NCBI RefSeq assembly: GCF_036195045.1
Contig: NZ_CP108100.1
Span: 4,154,001 to 4,218,000, forward strand
Source: Streptomyces sp. NBC_00236
GTDB taxonomy: Bacteria; Actinomycetota; Actinomycetes; Streptomycetales; Streptomycetaceae
DNA: 64,000 bases
Direction: 5' to 3'
Below are positions 16,183 to 27,809 of this stretch, piece by piece (within the stretch, counting starts at the first letter, position 1; each line of letters begins with the position of its first letter). The position numbers and the translations under genes were made by a program. The notes under the pieces are model-generated. The model was not told where the DNA came from. It saw only the letters and a list, made by a program, of their open reading frames with translations, and ran no database searches.

Positions 16183-16953
16183 TTGACCACGGCATCGAGT
16201 ACCGCCGTTCCGACGCTGATCGGATCGGTGCAGCGGGCGTTGAGGCTGCTGGAGGCTGTGGGCACCCATCGCGACGGGGCACCGGCCAAACAGCTCGCAC
16301 GGGAAGCGGGGCTTCCCCTTCCCACCGCCTACCACCTGCTGCGCACGCTGACCCATGAGGGATATCTGCGCAGGGAGAACGGCGTCTTCCTCTTCGGCGC
16401 CGCAGCGGAGCGGCTGGTGGACGACGGAGCGCTGCAGAATCGTCGCAGCAGAATGACCCAGTCCCTGGGGCGGTGGCGGGACATCATCGGTGCCCCGGTG
16501 TACTGCGCCGTGTACCGCGACGGCGAGATCGAGCTCGTCGCGGTCGCGGACACCCCGGCGGCGCCTGCGGTGGAGGAGTGGGCGGCCTTCGGTGAGACGG
16601 GGCACGCCCACGCGATCGGTCAGTGTCTGCTGAGCCAGCTCGACGAGCAGGCCCGCGAGGATCACCTGGACCGGCATCCGGTGCGCCCGCTGACGCGCTA
16701 CTCCGTGCGCGATCGGCCGGCACTTCTTGAACGGCTGCGGTCGATCGAGCGCACGGAACCTGTCATCGAACGACAGGAGTACGCGCTCGGAACGGTCTGC
16801 GCGGCCATCCCGATCGCGGCCGGATTCACGGCCGCCGCGATGGCCATTTCGGTCCCCCTCGACCAGGAAGAACGGTTGCTCCCCGCAGTCGAACGACTAC
16901 GTGGCGAAGTGGCCAGCCTCTTGCGTTCGTTCGTGTTCTCTATCAGTATCTGA
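16183..16953 (+). CDS. ssgR: IclR-type regulator SsgR, activator of ssgA
   Basis: A 256-residue IclR-family regulator. The N-terminal winged helix is S-V-Q-R-A-L-R-L-L-E-A with K-Q-L-A-R-E-A-G-L-P-L-P-T-A-Y-H-L-L-R-T-L as the recognition segment. A C-terminal effector domain covers about residues 85-250. Its place directly upstream of and co-directional with ssgA identifies it as SsgR, which in S. coelicolor activates ssgA transcription during development. The start is a TTG at 16183 with GGGGGTGA upstream; no in-frame ATG or GTG lies nearby. Confidence 0.88.
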   Translation: MTTASSTAVPTLIGSVQRALRLLEAVGTHRDGAPAKQLAREAGLPLPTAYHLLRTLTHEGYLRRENGVFLFGAAAERLVDDGALQNRRSRMTQSLGRWRDIIGAPVYCAVYRDGEIELVAVADTPAAPAVEEWAAFGETGHAHAIGQCLLSQLDEQAREDHLDRHPVRPLTRYSVRDRPALLERLRSIERTEPVIERQEYALGTVCAAIPIAAGFTAAAMAISVPLDQEERLLPAVERLRGEVASLLRSFVFSISI

Positions 16954-17084
16954 AAAATCACTCCTTGTGATCTGCTATCGCGTGCACCACGATGGCGTCA
17001 ATAGGGCCATGGGGGATCATTCCTGGCCAGATTCATCTACTGCGGGGTTGAACGATGCGCGAGTCGGTTCAAGCTGAGGTCATG

Positions 17085-17492
17085 ATGAGCTTCCTCGTCT
17101 CCGAGGAGCTCTCTTTCCGTATCCCGGTGGAGCTCCGGTACGAAGTGTGCGATCCGTACGCGATCCGGATGACCTTCCATCTGCCCGGCGACGCCCCCGT
17201 CACCTGGGCTTTCGGCCGCGAGCTGCTGCTCGACGGTCTCAACAGCCCCAGCGGTGACGGCGATGTGCACATCGGGCCGACCGAGCCCGAAGGGCTGTCC
17301 GACGTTCACATCCGCCTCCAGGTGGGGGCCGACCGTGCGCTCTTCCGGGCCGGAACGGCGCCTCTCGTGGCGTTCCTCGACCGGACGGACAAGCTCGTGC
17401 CGCTCGGGCAGGAGTGCACGCTGGGTGACTTCGAGGGCAATCTGGAAGAGGCGCTGGGGCGGATTCTGGCCGAGGAACAGAACGCCGGCTGA
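17085..17492 (+). CDS. ssgA: Sporulation-specific cell-division activator SsgA
   Basis: A 135-residue SsgA-like protein (SALP). It contains the family's F-R-I-P-V-E-L-R-Y-E, the D-P-Y-A-I-R-M-T-F-H-L-P-G-D segment and L-V-A-F-L-D-R-T-D-K-L-V-P-L-G. SsgA localises at septum sites in aerial hyphae and helps SsgB recruit FtsZ. The start is set at the ATG at 17085 (M-S-F-L-V-S-E-E-L), six bases after GAGGT, which gives the normal length. An ATG at 17055 would add ten residues. The 131-base gap after ssgR should hold the ssgA promoter. Confidence 0.94.
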   Translation: MSFLVSEELSFRIPVELRYEVCDPYAIRMTFHLPGDAPVTWAFGRELLLDGLNSPSGDGDVHIGPTEPEGLSDVHIRLQVGADRALFRAGTAPLVAFLDRTDKLVPLGQECTLGDFEGNLEEALGRILAEEQNAG

Positions 17493-17572
17493 GGAAGCCC
17501 GTGTCCCTGGCCTGCATGACGGTCGAACAGCACACCTGCCGAACGGGTGAATCGCTCTCCGTGTCCGGGCAC

Positions 17573-18904
17573 TCAGGACTTCGCCCGACGACGGCGTCCC
17601 CTGCCGCTCCGTACGAGGGCCGGAGTTCCGGAACCCGCGGCGGGCCCGGCGCGGTCTGCGGAGACGACCAGCGCCGCGAGCGCGGTGGTCACCGGCACCG
17701 AGGCGACCAGCCCGATCGAGCCGATCAGTGTGCGCACGATCTCCGCCGCCACCAGTTCGCTGTTGGCCACCGTCCCCACACTGCTCTGGGCGATCGAGAA
17801 CAGCAGCAGCAAGGGAAGTGCGGCGCCCGCATAGGCGAGGACCAGGGTGTTGACCACCGAGGCGATGTGGTCACGTCCGATCCTGATCCCTGCCCGGTAG
17901 AGCTTCTTCGCACTCATCGTCGGGTCCGCCTGGTGCAGTTCCCAGACCGCCGAGGTCTGGGTGACCGTCACATCGTCGAGCACCCCCAGGGAACCGATGA
18001 TGACGCCGGCCAGCAGCAGACCGCTCATGTCGATGTCCGGATACAGGCCGTGGATGAGGCCGGTGTTGTCGTCGGTGTTCCCGCTCAGACTCGCCCAGCC
18101 GATGAAGAGCGAGCCGAGCAGCCCGATGAGCAGCAGTGAGACCAGGGTGCCGATGACGGCGACCGAGGTGCGGGCCGTCAGCCCGTGGCAGATGTAGAGC
18201 GCGATCAGCATGATGGCGCTCGCCCCGACGACCGCCACGACCAGGGGGTTCGAGCCCTGCAGGATGGCCGGAAGGATGAACAGGGTCAGGACGGCGAAGG
18301 ACAGGGCGAGCGCCACCAGGGCCATCACCCCGCGCATTCTGCCCACGGCCACCACCACCAGCGCGAAGATTCCGGCCAGCAGCATCAACGGGAACTTCCG
18401 GTTCACGTCGGTCACGGAGTACTGGAGGTCATGGGGAGCGTCGGGGGCGTACGCGACGACCACCCCCTGTCCGTCCCGTAGCTGCCGGGGCGCGTCGGGC
18501 TGGACGACCTCGATGAACTTCCGGCCCTTGTCCTGTCCGCTCGTGATCTCGACGGTCGCCTTCTTGCAGAGAGCGGCCCCGCCGCCCCCCTCGCCCGTGG
18601 GCGGTGCGGTCTCGCCGCTGACGGGCAACTGGGAGGCGTTCACGTCCTTGCAGTCGACCTTGTCGATGTTCACCACCTTTCCCTGCTGGGTCTGCCGGTC
18701 GAATCCGACGCCGGTTCGCTCGTGCGCCGGCGCACCACCGGGCCAGAGCACCGCGAGCCCGACGACGACCGCGGCCGCGAACGGGATCAGCACGGCGGCG
18801 ATCACTTTGCGCAGATGGCCGGAGACGGGAGCGGCGGGTCCGTGGCTGTGGGAGTGCGTGTGCTGATGACCCTGCGGTTCGGGATCGTTATGAGGGGACG
18901 TCAC
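17573..18904 (-). CDS. YibE/F family membrane protein
   Basis: A 443-residue integral membrane protein. A His-rich N-terminus (H-Q-H-T-H-S-H-S-H-G) is followed by one helix, an extracytoplasmic domain of about 110 residues, then seven or eight helices. The D-V-T-V-T-Q and A-Y-A-G-A-A-L-P-L-L-L-L-F segments are YibE/F hallmarks. The function of the family is not established. The His-rich leader could bind metal. It is convergent with ssgA and divergent from thiC. Confidence 0.88.
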   Translation of the reverse strand: MTSPHNDPEPQGHQHTHSHSHGPAAPVSGHLRKVIAAVLIPFAAAVVVGLAVLWPGGAPAHERTGVGFDRQTQQGKVVNIDKVDCKDVNASQLPVSGETAPPTGEGGGGAALCKKATVEITSGQDKGRKFIEVVQPDAPRQLRDGQGVVVAYAPDAPHDLQYSVTDVNRKFPLMLLAGIFALVVVAVGRMRGVMALVALALSFAVLTLFILPAILQGSNPLVVAVVGASAIMLIALYICHGLTARTSVAVIGTLVSLLLIGLLGSLFIGWASLSGNTDDNTGLIHGLYPDIDMSGLLLAGVIIGSLGVLDDVTVTQTSAVWELHQADPTMSAKKLYRAGIRIGRDHIASVVNTLVLAYAGAALPLLLLFSIAQSSVGTVANSELVAAEIVRTLIGSIGLVASVPVTTALAALVVSADRAGPAAGSGTPALVRSGRGRRRRAKS

Positions 18905-18983
18905 CGGCCGATCATCGCAAGAAGAGAAGGGGCCCTCTGGTCAGCTCGCCAAGAGGGGCGCTAGCGTGGTGGCACCTTTGCAC

Positions 18984-20901
<1,918 letters not shown>

Positions 20902-20918
20902 CGTCCGGCTGAGCAGAC

Positions 20919-20954
20919 GCTGTTCCGGACGGGCCGGGGGTCGTCCGGAACAGC
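20919..20954 (+). terminator. thiC terminator
   Basis: A perfect 13-bp stem, GCTGTTCCGGACG with CGTCCGGAACAGC, and a 10-base G-rich loop, 18 bases after the stop. Confidence 0.85.
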
Positions 20955-21001
20955 GCTCGGGAGCCTGGAGGAAGGATCCGACGGCACGTCAAGATGTGTT
21001 C

Positions 21002-22693
21002 ATGGCAAACGAATCGGTCACCCCGCGCAGCATCGCCGACAGCCACCTCGATCAGGTGGCGGCACACGATCCGATGACCTCCGCATGGCTGGGCCTGAAC
21101 CCGGGCGACGACCGGCAGCCGGACCTCTCCCCGGATGGTTTCGAGGCCCACGCCGAGCTGGCCCGGCGCAGTCTCACCGCGCTCGACGCCGTTCCTGTGC
21201 CCGGCGACCCCGCCGAGCAGGCGTGCGCCCGGCTGCTGCGGGAACGACTGACCGCCGAACTCGCGATGCACGACACCGGCGAGAACTACCGACAGCTGCG
21301 CACGGTGGGCGCGCACGTCGAGCAGGTGCGGTCGATCTTCACCCTCATGCCCACGGACACCGATGAGGACTGGGCGGCGGTGGCTGGCCGGCTGCGCAAC
21401 CTCCCTGGGGCGCTGGACGGCTACCGGCGCACCCTCACCGAGGGCATGGCCCGCGGCCTGCTCGCTGCTCCCCGGCAGGTCACCGGGGTGATCGGCCAGC
21501 TCGCCGACTGGACCGGGGAGTCCGCCGGACAGGGCGCGGGCAGGAGCGCGGGATGGTTCGCCGGCTTCGTCGCGGACGGCACCGAGCGGATGCGGCCCGT
21601 ACTGGACGCCGCGGCCCTCCGGGCCACCCGCGCCGTATCCGAGTTCCGTGCGTGGCTGCGCAACACCTACCTCCCCGCTGCGGCCGGCACTCCGGACGCG
21701 GTGGGCCGGGAGCGCTATCTGCGGGCCGCCCGGCACAACACCGGCGCGGAACTCGACCTGGACGAGGCCTACAGCTGGGCCTGGGACGAGTTCCACCGGA
21801 CGCTCGCCGACATGCGCGTCGAAGCCGAACGCGTCCTGCCCGGCGCCGGCCTCCTCGAGACCATGCACCACCTGGAGGAGCACGGCCACGCGGTCAAGGG
21901 CGAGGAGGCCGCCCGCGACTGGCTGCAGCAGCTGATGGACGAGGCGATCAGTGCACTCGACGGCAGTCACTTCGACCTCTCCGGCCCGCTCCGCAAGGTC
22001 GAGTCCCGCATCGCGCCGGCCGGCAGCGCCTCCGGGCCCTACTACCAGGGCCCCAGCCTCGACTTCAGTCGCCCGGGACGTACCTTCCTGCCGACCCTGG
22101 AACAGGGCACCTATCCGACCTGGCAGCTCGTCAGCATCTGGTACCACGAGGGCGTCCCCGGCCATCACCTCCAGTTCGCCCAGTGGGTCACGGTCGCCGA
22201 CCGCCTCAGCCGCTACCAGGTCACCGAGGGCATCGTCAGCGCCAACATCGAAGGCTGGGCGCTGTACGCCGAACGCTTCATGGACGATCTGGGCCACTTC
22301 TCCGATCCCGCGCGCCGGCTCGGCTTCCTGGACGGGCAGATGCTGCGCACCATCCGGGTGATCGTCGACATCGGCATGCACCTCGGCCTCGCCGTCCCCG
22401 CCGACTCGGGCTTCCACCCGGGCGAGCGGTGGACGGGTGCCCTCGCAGCGGAGTTCATGGCCACCTACAACGGCAGCCCCGCTGCCCGGCGTGACGCGGA
22501 GATCGACCGCTACCTCGGCTGGCCCGGCCAGGCCATCGGCTACAAGCTCGGCGAACGCGCCTGGCTCCAGGGCCGTGCGGAGGCGAAACGGCGTCATGGT
22601 GCGGCCTTCGACCTCAAGGCCTGGCACATGAAGGCCCTGTCCCAGGGCTCGTTGGGTCTCGATGACCTGGTCGGCAGCCTGGCGGCCCTGTAG
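21002..22693 (+). CDS. DUF885 family protein (putative metallopeptidase)
   Basis: A 563-residue protein of the DUF885 family. The diagnostic W-Y-H-E-G-V-P-G-H-H-L-Q motif lies near residue 380, and a conserved E-G-W-A-L-Y-A-E-R follows about 40 residues later. Together these resemble a zinc-peptidase H-E-x-x-H...E layout. No signal peptide is present, so it is probably cytoplasmic; the substrate is unknown. The ATG at 21002 is adopted. A GTG at 20996 is in frame, and the nearest GGAGG lies about 30 bases upstream, so the start is uncertain by a few codons. Confidence 0.85.
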   Translation: MANESVTPRSIADSHLDQVAAHDPMTSAWLGLNPGDDRQPDLSPDGFEAHAELARRSLTALDAVPVPGDPAEQACARLLRERLTAELAMHDTGENYRQLRTVGAHVEQVRSIFTLMPTDTDEDWAAVAGRLRNLPGALDGYRRTLTEGMARGLLAAPRQVTGVIGQLADWTGESAGQGAGRSAGWFAGFVADGTERMRPVLDAAALRATRAVSEFRAWLRNTYLPAAAGTPDAVGRERYLRAARHNTGAELDLDEAYSWAWDEFHRTLADMRVEAERVLPGAGLLETMHHLEEHGHAVKGEEAARDWLQQLMDEAISALDGSHFDLSGPLRKVESRIAPAGSASGPYYQGPSLDFSRPGRTFLPTLEQGTYPTWQLVSIWYHEGVPGHHLQFAQWVTVADRLSRYQVTEGIVSANIEGWALYAERFMDDLGHFSDPARRLGFLDGQMLRTIRVIVDIGMHLGLAVPADSGFHPGERWTGALAAEFMATYNGSPAARRDAEIDRYLGWPGQAIGYKLGERAWLQGRAEAKRRHGAAFDLKAWHMKALSQGSLGLDDLVGSLAAL

Positions 22694-22757
22694 ATCCGGA
22701 ATCGACCCGGGCCGGCACCCGGGGCCCGTCGCGGATCGACCCCTCGGGATCCGGTCC

Positions 22758-22802
22758 CGGTGCGAGGACCGACCCCTTGGGAAACGGCGCGGTGCGAGGA
22801 CC
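22758..22802. repeat. Short direct repeat after the DUF885 gene
   Basis: CGGTGCGAGGACC occurs twice exactly (22758-22770 and 22790-22802), 32 bases apart, in the gap between two convergent genes. No hairpin strong enough to call a terminator was seen. Confidence 0.6.
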
Positions 22803-22821
22803 TCTCGTGCACCGGGGCCGG

Positions 22822-23640
22822 CTACTCCAGCTCGTGCTCGGGCCCGCCGAAGTCGGGGCTGGTGAAGTCCGGACTCGTGAACGTCGGGCGGGGCGCGGCA
22901 GCCGGGCCGCCGTCGGGGCTGGTGAAGTCGGGCCGGCTGTAGCCGATCTTCGGGATGCGGTTGGGCGAGCGGTGCGGGATGCGCGCGGCCGGGGCGGCCC
23001 CGGGGTCGGCGAGGGCGTCCCGCAGGAACGGCAGTATGCCGCGCTCCAGCAGGGCGTGGCGCCAGGCCTCCCTGGCGCGGGCCACGTCCTCCGGCAGCTC
23101 CTCGCCGTGCTCCTCGGCGGCCACCGAGGTCGAGCCGTTGCGCAGAGCCGTGACGAGAAGGCCGACGCCGGCGACGAGGATGGCGGCCGCCATCGCAGCC
23201 GCGAAGAACCAGCCCGCGCCGACCATGGTGCGCGCGAACGCCGGGGGCGGGTCGAGCGCCTTCAGGATGTAGCCGATGAGCAGGAAGATCACCGCGGCGG
23301 TGCCTGCCAGCACCGGTGCCAGGACGGTGATGACGACCCCCACGCCGGCGCCCGACTCCCGGGCGCCGTGCGCGCCGGTGTCAGGGCCACCGTCCTCGTC
23401 CGTTCCCGTGGCCGCAGCACGGATCTCGTCGCGGGCCTTCACGTAGTGCTCGTACTCGGTGGCCGCCGCGGCGGTGATCAGCGCGGTGGCCGCCATGGCC
23501 ATGGTGCGCAGCTGCACGGGATTGAGCCGTTCGCCGACAGCGGCCAGATCCGGTCGTTCATGGGCGTGACGCAGTGCGTCGTCGAGGATCCGCTCGTACT
23601 CGGGCCGGTCCTCGGTCAGCAGGTGCGGAGCGCTGTTCAT
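22822..23640 (-). CDS. Two-helix membrane protein with S-P-D-F-T repeats
   Basis: A 272-residue protein I do not recognise. A soluble N-terminal part of about 110 residues is followed by two hydrophobic helices (about residues 125-147 and 155-180), then a soluble segment. The C-terminal tail is built of repeats of S-P-D-F (S-R-P-D-F-T-S-P-D, then T-F-T-S-P-D-F-T-S-P-D-F). The frame extends to 23751. I take the ATG at 23640, six bases after GGGGG; the ATG at 23646 is nearly as good. It is followed by the convergent DUF885 gene. Confidence 0.72.
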   Translation of the reverse strand: MNSAPHLLTEDRPEYERILDDALRHAHERPDLAAVGERLNPVQLRTMAMAATALITAAAATEYEHYVKARDEIRAAATGTDEDGGPDTGAHGARESGAGVGVVITVLAPVLAGTAAVIFLLIGYILKALDPPPAFARTMVGAGWFFAAAMAAAILVAGVGLLVTALRNGSTSVAAEEHGEELPEDVARAREAWRHALLERGILPFLRDALADPGAAPAARIPHRSPNRIPKIGYSRPDFTSPDGGPAAAPRPTFTSPDFTSPDFGGPEHELE

Positions 23641-23827
23641 GTGCATCCCCCGATGCTCCGTAGGGCCTGGTTGCCCGCTCGAACCGGGCAGTCGGGCGGA
23701 AACGGAGGAGAGCCTGCTACTGATACGCCGATGGTAGAGCGCCCACGGCACGGGGTGACAGGGGGTTTCCGGAAATAGGCCCAGTGGTCCGCGTGTTCAG
23801 GTCGGGGTGCGTCTTCCCCGAAGAACG

Positions 23828-24886
23828 TCAGTCATGCAGCGGGAGCTGAACGACCAGTAGCTTTCCGGCCATGGTCACTCCGCCGTCCATGGCGATGGCG
23901 AGCCCGTCCGCGTACACGTGCGGACCGTCCACCAGCGGTCCCGACCGGTCCTCGCCGTCCTCGGAGCCGACCTCGCCGAGCAGGTAGGGAATGGGGCTGT
24001 GACCATGGACGACGCGTCGGCCGCCGTAGGCCGCCATGAGCTCCTGCACGGCCTGCGGACCCGCTTCGTCGCGGAAGGCGAACCGCTTGGTCAGCTTGCG
24101 GAAGAGGTCCCAGCACTCATCGGCGTCGTTCCGCGTGAGAATGGCGTGCACTGTGTCATTGACGTCCTCGATGGTGGAGCCGTAATCGAGGTACGCCGTC
24201 GTGTCCGAGTGCATCAGGAGGTGCTCGTCCTCCTCGACCACGGCGTCGAGCCGGGACATCCACTGGAGGTGGACGTCCTGGAGCCGTTCCATGTCCGTCT
24301 TCTGGCCGCCGTTCAGCAGCCAGGCGGCCTGGAAGGTGGCGGTGCCGGCGCCGGAGTTGACGGGGGTGTCGCCGAAGCGCTTGGCGCCGATCAGGAGCAG
24401 TTCGTGGTTGCCCATCAGGGCCTTGCAGTAGCCGCCGGCGGCCGCGGCCTCGGCGGAGAGCCGCATCACGAGGTCGATGACGCCGATTCCGTCGGGTCCC
24501 CGGTCGGTGAAGTCGCCGAGGAACCAGAGCCGTGCGTTGCCCGCGGACCAGCTGCCCTCGGAGTCGATGAGGTCCTGCTCGGTGAGGGCGGCGACGAGCT
24601 CGTCGAGATAGCCGTGGACGTCACCGACGACGTACAGCGGGCCGAGTCCCGACTCCTGTGCGGGACGCGGCTCGGGCACGGCCCTCACCTGGACGGTGTC
24701 CTCGCGGCTGATCACGGGGAGGTCGCGCGCGGTCGGGGTGTACCCCTCCGGCGGCTCGCCCCCCGGGAATCCGTTGCCCGGGTGCGGTGGGGCGGGCGGC
24801 GCAGGGGACTGCGCATAGGGCGGTACGCGGAAGTCGCGCAACGTCGCCGTCCGCACCACGGGTTCCTGACCGGCCCCCTGTGTCAT
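23828..24886 (-). CDS. Metallophosphoesterase (PPP-type)
   Basis: A 352-residue protein. A Pro-rich, probably disordered N-terminus of about 100 residues leads into a calcineurin-like phosphoesterase domain. The metal-binding set is G-D-V-H-G, then G-D-F-T-D-R-G-P-D, then G-N-H-E, with later H-S-D and G-H-S-P motifs. This is the PPP-family protein-phosphatase/ApaH-like order. Likely substrates are phosphoproteins or dinucleotide polyphosphates. The ATG at 24886 follows GGAGGGG; the frame stays open to 25063. Confidence 0.9.
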   Translation of the reverse strand: MTQGAGQEPVVRTATLRDFRVPPYAQSPAPPAPPHPGNGFPGGEPPEGYTPTARDLPVISREDTVQVRAVPEPRPAQESGLGPLYVVGDVHGYLDELVAALTEQDLIDSEGSWSAGNARLWFLGDFTDRGPDGIGVIDLVMRLSAEAAAAGGYCKALMGNHELLLIGAKRFGDTPVNSGAGTATFQAAWLLNGGQKTDMERLQDVHLQWMSRLDAVVEEDEHLLMHSDTTAYLDYGSTIEDVNDTVHAILTRNDADECWDLFRKLTKRFAFRDEAGPQAVQELMAAYGGRRVVHGHSPIPYLLGEVGSEDGEDRSGPLVDGPHVYADGLAIAMDGGVTMAGKLLVVQLPLHD

Positions 24887-25059
24887 CGACCCCTCCACCA
24901 CCGTCGCGCCGCCGTACACCTGACGGGCCCTGCTGGTCGGGGTGGTCCGCGGTGTCGTGCGCCCATCATAGGAATGAGGATCGTGCTCTGTGACGCACCA
25001 GGGGTGGTGAATCCGCGCGCACGCCAGGTTCGTCGGTCGATTGGTCCCAATTCGCCTGA

Positions 25060-26172
25060 TCAATCCCCTGCCGGGGAGCGCGGAGCACTGACCGTCGTGC
25101 GGGGTGGACGGCGTTGCGAGGAGGTCCGGACGATGAGTTCCGTGGGTATGACCTGTTCCACCGGTCCGTCCTGGTCGACGCCTTCGATGGCGTCGATGAG
25201 CAACTGGACGACCGCGGTGCCGATGCGGCGCGGTTTGAGCGAGAGCGTCGTGATGGGCGGCTCGGTCGTCGCGTACACGGTGGACTCGCTGCAGCAGACC
25301 AGCAGCAGGTCCTCCGGGACGCGCAGGCCGTACCGGCGGGCGGCCGCCAGCAGATCGGTGCCGTTGGGGTCGAAGAGGCCGTACACGGCGTCAGGGCGGT
25401 CCGGACGGGCCAGCAGGCGGTCGGCTGCCACCGCGCCCGCGCACGGGTCGTGGGCGGGGTACGACTCGTACACGGGGTCCTGGCCGACGCGCTCGCACCA
25501 GTGGAGGTACGCGGTGGTCGAGAGCCGGGTGTACGTGTCGGTGGTGGTGCCGGTGAGCAGTCCGATGCGGCGTGCCCCTGCGGCGGCGAGGTGGTCGAGG
25601 AGGTCGAGGACGGCGGCCCGGTGGTCGTTGTCCACCCATGCGGTGACCGGAAGGGTCCCGGCCGGCCGGCCGTCGGACACGACGGGCAGCCCTTGGCGTA
25701 CGAGTTCGGTGACGACCGGGTCCTGGTCGGAGGGGTCGATGACGACGGTGCCGTCGAGCGCGACGTTCGACCAGACGTCGTGGCGTGAGGTGGCGGGGAG
25801 GATGACGAGGGCGTAGCCGCGGGCGAGTGCGGCGGAGGTAGCGGCTCGGGCCATCTCGGCGAAGTACGCGAATTCGGTGAAGGTGAAAGGTTCATCCCCG
25901 TAGGTCGTCACGGTCAGGCCGATGAGGCCGGACTTTCCGGTACGGAGGGTTCGGGCCGCGGCGGACGGGCGGTAGCCCAGACGCTCGGCGACCTCGCGGA
26001 CATGGCGGCGGGTGGCGTCCGGGAGCCTGCCCTTGCCGTTGAGCGCGTCGGAGACGGTCGTGATGGAGACCCCGGCGGCGGCGGCCACGTCCCGGATTCC
26101 CGCTCGTCCCTGTCGGCCGCCGCGCCGGGGGGTCTCCGTCCGGCTCACCTGGTGCTTCCCTGCTGCTGTCAT
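25060..26172 (-). CDS. LacI family transcriptional regulator
   Basis: A 370-residue regulator with a 24-residue basic lead. The LacI helix-turn-helix is I-R-D-V-A-A-A-A-G-V-S-I-T-T-V-S-D-A-L-N-G-K-G-R, the hinge helix S-A-A-A-R-T-L-R-T-G-K-S, and a periplasmic-binding-protein-like sugar-sensing domain follows. Such proteins repress carbohydrate uptake or catabolic genes; none is adjacent here, so it may regulate itself or act in trans. The start is the ATG at 26172. Confidence 0.93.
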   Translation of the reverse strand: MTAAGKHQVSRTETPRRGGRQGRAGIRDVAAAAGVSITTVSDALNGKGRLPDATRRHVREVAERLGYRPSAAARTLRTGKSGLIGLTVTTYGDEPFTFTEFAYFAEMARAATSAALARGYALVILPATSRHDVWSNVALDGTVVIDPSDQDPVVTELVRQGLPVVSDGRPAGTLPVTAWVDNDHRAAVLDLLDHLAAAGARRIGLLTGTTTDTYTRLSTTAYLHWCERVGQDPVYESYPAHDPCAGAVAADRLLARPDRPDAVYGLFDPNGTDLLAAARRYGLRVPEDLLLVCCSESTVYATTEPPITTLSLKPRRIGTAVVQLLIDAIEGVDQDGPVEQVIPTELIVRTSSQRRPPRTTVSAPRSPAGD

Positions 26173-26227
26173 GGCGAGCCGATAGTAGGGCGCGGGCGGC
26201 CACTTGGCCCGGTCGCATATTCACTCG

Positions 26228-26376
26228 TTGACAGGCACGTTTCTGCATGGTCATCAACGAGCAATCGCCTTGCTAATCAAGGGTGTTATGGGGTCGGGCC
26301 ATCATGTGTCACGCGTCGGGCCGGATGGGCCTGGCGATAGGTGGAGGTCTCGAAGAGGTCTCAACTCACCTCTTCG
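26228..26376. promoter_or_regulatory. LacI-hisC intergenic region: candidate operator and hairpin
   Basis: The 370-base gap 26173-26542 separates divergent genes. A TTGACA hexamer lies at about 26235, and an AGCAA-TCGCC-TTGCT dyad at 26260-26274 resembles a LacI-family half-site pair. A perfect 9-bp stem, CGAAGAGGT with ACCTCTTCG around an 8-base loop (26351-26376), lies in the hisC leader and could attenuate or stabilise that transcript. Confidence 0.45.
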
Positions 26377-26542
26377 GGGGATGCGCGCCACGGCGTGAGC
26401 CACCGGCGCGCGCCACGGTGCGGAGCGCTCCCCCTCATTCCGGGGCTCATCCGGCGAATCCACGGCCGCCCATTCGCAGTGGCGCCCAATCCTCATAAGG
26501 TGAGCAGTATTGATGTGTACGGACGGTCGAGGAGGACCTGCG

Positions 26543-27622
26543 GTGAGCGAGACGAGCCCCAAGCTGCGTGCCGAACTGGATGGCGTTCCCGCATACGTGC
26601 CGGGCAAGCCGGCCGCGGCGGGCGGACCGGTCGCGTTCAAGTTGTCCTCCAACGAGAACCCGTATCCGCCGCTGCCCGGGGTGATGGAGTCCGCGCTGGC
26701 CGCGGCCGCGAACTTCAACCGGTACCCGGACATGGCCTGCACCGCTCTGATGAACGAGCTGTCGGACCGTTTCGGTGTGCCGCTCTCGCACCTGGCCACC
26801 GGAACGGGTTCGGTCGGCGTGGCCCAGCAGCTGCTCCAGGCCACTTCGGGTCCGGGCGACGAGGTCATCTACGCCTGGCGTTCCTTCGAGGCGTACCCGA
26901 TCATCACCCAGGTCAGCGGCGCCACGTCGGTGAAGGTTCCGCTGACCGACGGTGAGGTGCACGATCTGGACGCGATGGCGGACGCGATCACCGACCGGAC
27001 CCGGATGATCTTCGTCTGCAACCCGAACAACCCGACCGGCACCGTGGTGCGCCGGGCGGAGCTGGAGCGGTTCCTGGACCGGGTGCCGGGCGATGTGCTC
27101 GTGGTGCTCGACGAGGCGTACAAGGAGTTCATCCGCGACCCCGAGGTTCCCGACGGCATCGAGATCTACCGCGACCGGCCCAATGTGGCGGTGCTGCGGA
27201 CCTTCTCCAAGGCCTACGGCCTGGCGGGACTGCGGGTCGGCTTCGCCGTGGCCCATGAGCCGGTGGCGGCCGCGCTGCGCAAGACGGCGGTGCCCTTCGG
27301 CGTCAGCCAGCTCGCCCAGGACGCGGCGGTGGCCTCGCTCCGGGCCGAGGACGAACTCCTGGGCCGGGTGGGTTCCCTGGTGTGCGAGCGCCAGCGGGTG
27401 CACGAGGCACTGGTGCGGCAGGGGTGGACGGTGCCCGAGTCCCAGGCGAACTTCGTCTGGCTGCGCCTGGGGGACCGTACCGCCGACTTCGCCGCGGTCT
27501 GCGAAAAGGCCGGTGTGGTGGTCAGGCCGTTCGCGGGCGAGGGCGTGCGGGTCTCCATCGGCGAGGACGAGGCCAACGACCTGTTCCTGAAGGTCACGGA
27601 GTCGTACCGCAAGGAGCTGTAG
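26543..27622 (+). CDS. hisC: Histidinol-phosphate/aromatic aminotransferase (HisC family)
   Basis: A 359-residue fold-type I PLP aminotransferase. Motifs are [12 protein letters not shown], the N-P-N-N-P-T-G substrate loop, D-E-A-Y-K-E-F, and [15 protein letters not shown] with the PLP lysine. HisC-type enzymes convert imidazole-acetol phosphate to histidinol phosphate, and many also transaminate phenylpyruvate. This copy is not in a his operon, so an aromatic aminotransferase role (HisC2/Pat) is at least as likely. The GTG at 26543 follows GAGGAGG. Confidence 0.88.
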   Translation: MSETSPKLRAELDGVPAYVPGKPAAAGGPVAFKLSSNENPYPPLPGVMESALAAAANFNRYPDMACTALMNELSDRFGVPLSHLATGTGSVGVAQQLLQATSGPGDEVIYAWRSFEAYPIITQVSGATSVKVPLTDGEVHDLDAMADAITDRTRMIFVCNPNNPTGTVVRRAELERFLDRVPGDVLVVLDEAYKEFIRDPEVPDGIEIYRDRPNVAVLRTFSKAYGLAGLRVGFAVAHEPVAAALRKTAVPFGVSQLAQDAAVASLRAEDELLGRVGSLVCERQRVHEALVRQGWTVPESQANFVWLRLGDRTADFAAVCEKAGVVVRPFAGEGVRVSIGEDEANDLFLKVTESYRKEL

Positions 27623-27643
27623 CCCTCCCGGACTCCGGTCGGC

Positions 27644-27678
27644 GGCCCCGTATCTCGTTCGCGAGGTGCGGGGCCTTT
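27644..27678 (+). terminator. hisC terminator with UUCG tetraloop
   Basis: A 14-bp stem (27644-27657 with 27662-27675) with two G-U pairs closes on a TTCG tetraloop and is followed by TTT. Confidence 0.85.
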
Positions 27679-27793
27679 CGCATGGGCGGACGAGGGCCCG
27701 GGGATGTCTGCTTCGGGGGGAATGATCGCTACGTCCCGGAGGGGTACCCCGGTCGCACCCCCCGGATGCCTGTGCGCCATAATTGCTTGTGAA

Positions 27794-27809
27794 TGTGAAC
27801 GCGTTCACA
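27794..27809. promoter_or_regulatory. Rex operator (ROP) of the cyd operon
   Basis: TGTGAACGCGTTCACA is a perfect 16-base palindrome identical to the Rex operator defined upstream of cydABCD in S. coelicolor. Rex represses when NADH/NAD+ is low. The site lies 84 bases before the cydA start. The remaining 27810-27893 leader has AAGGAG and no further structure that I see. Confidence 0.93.
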
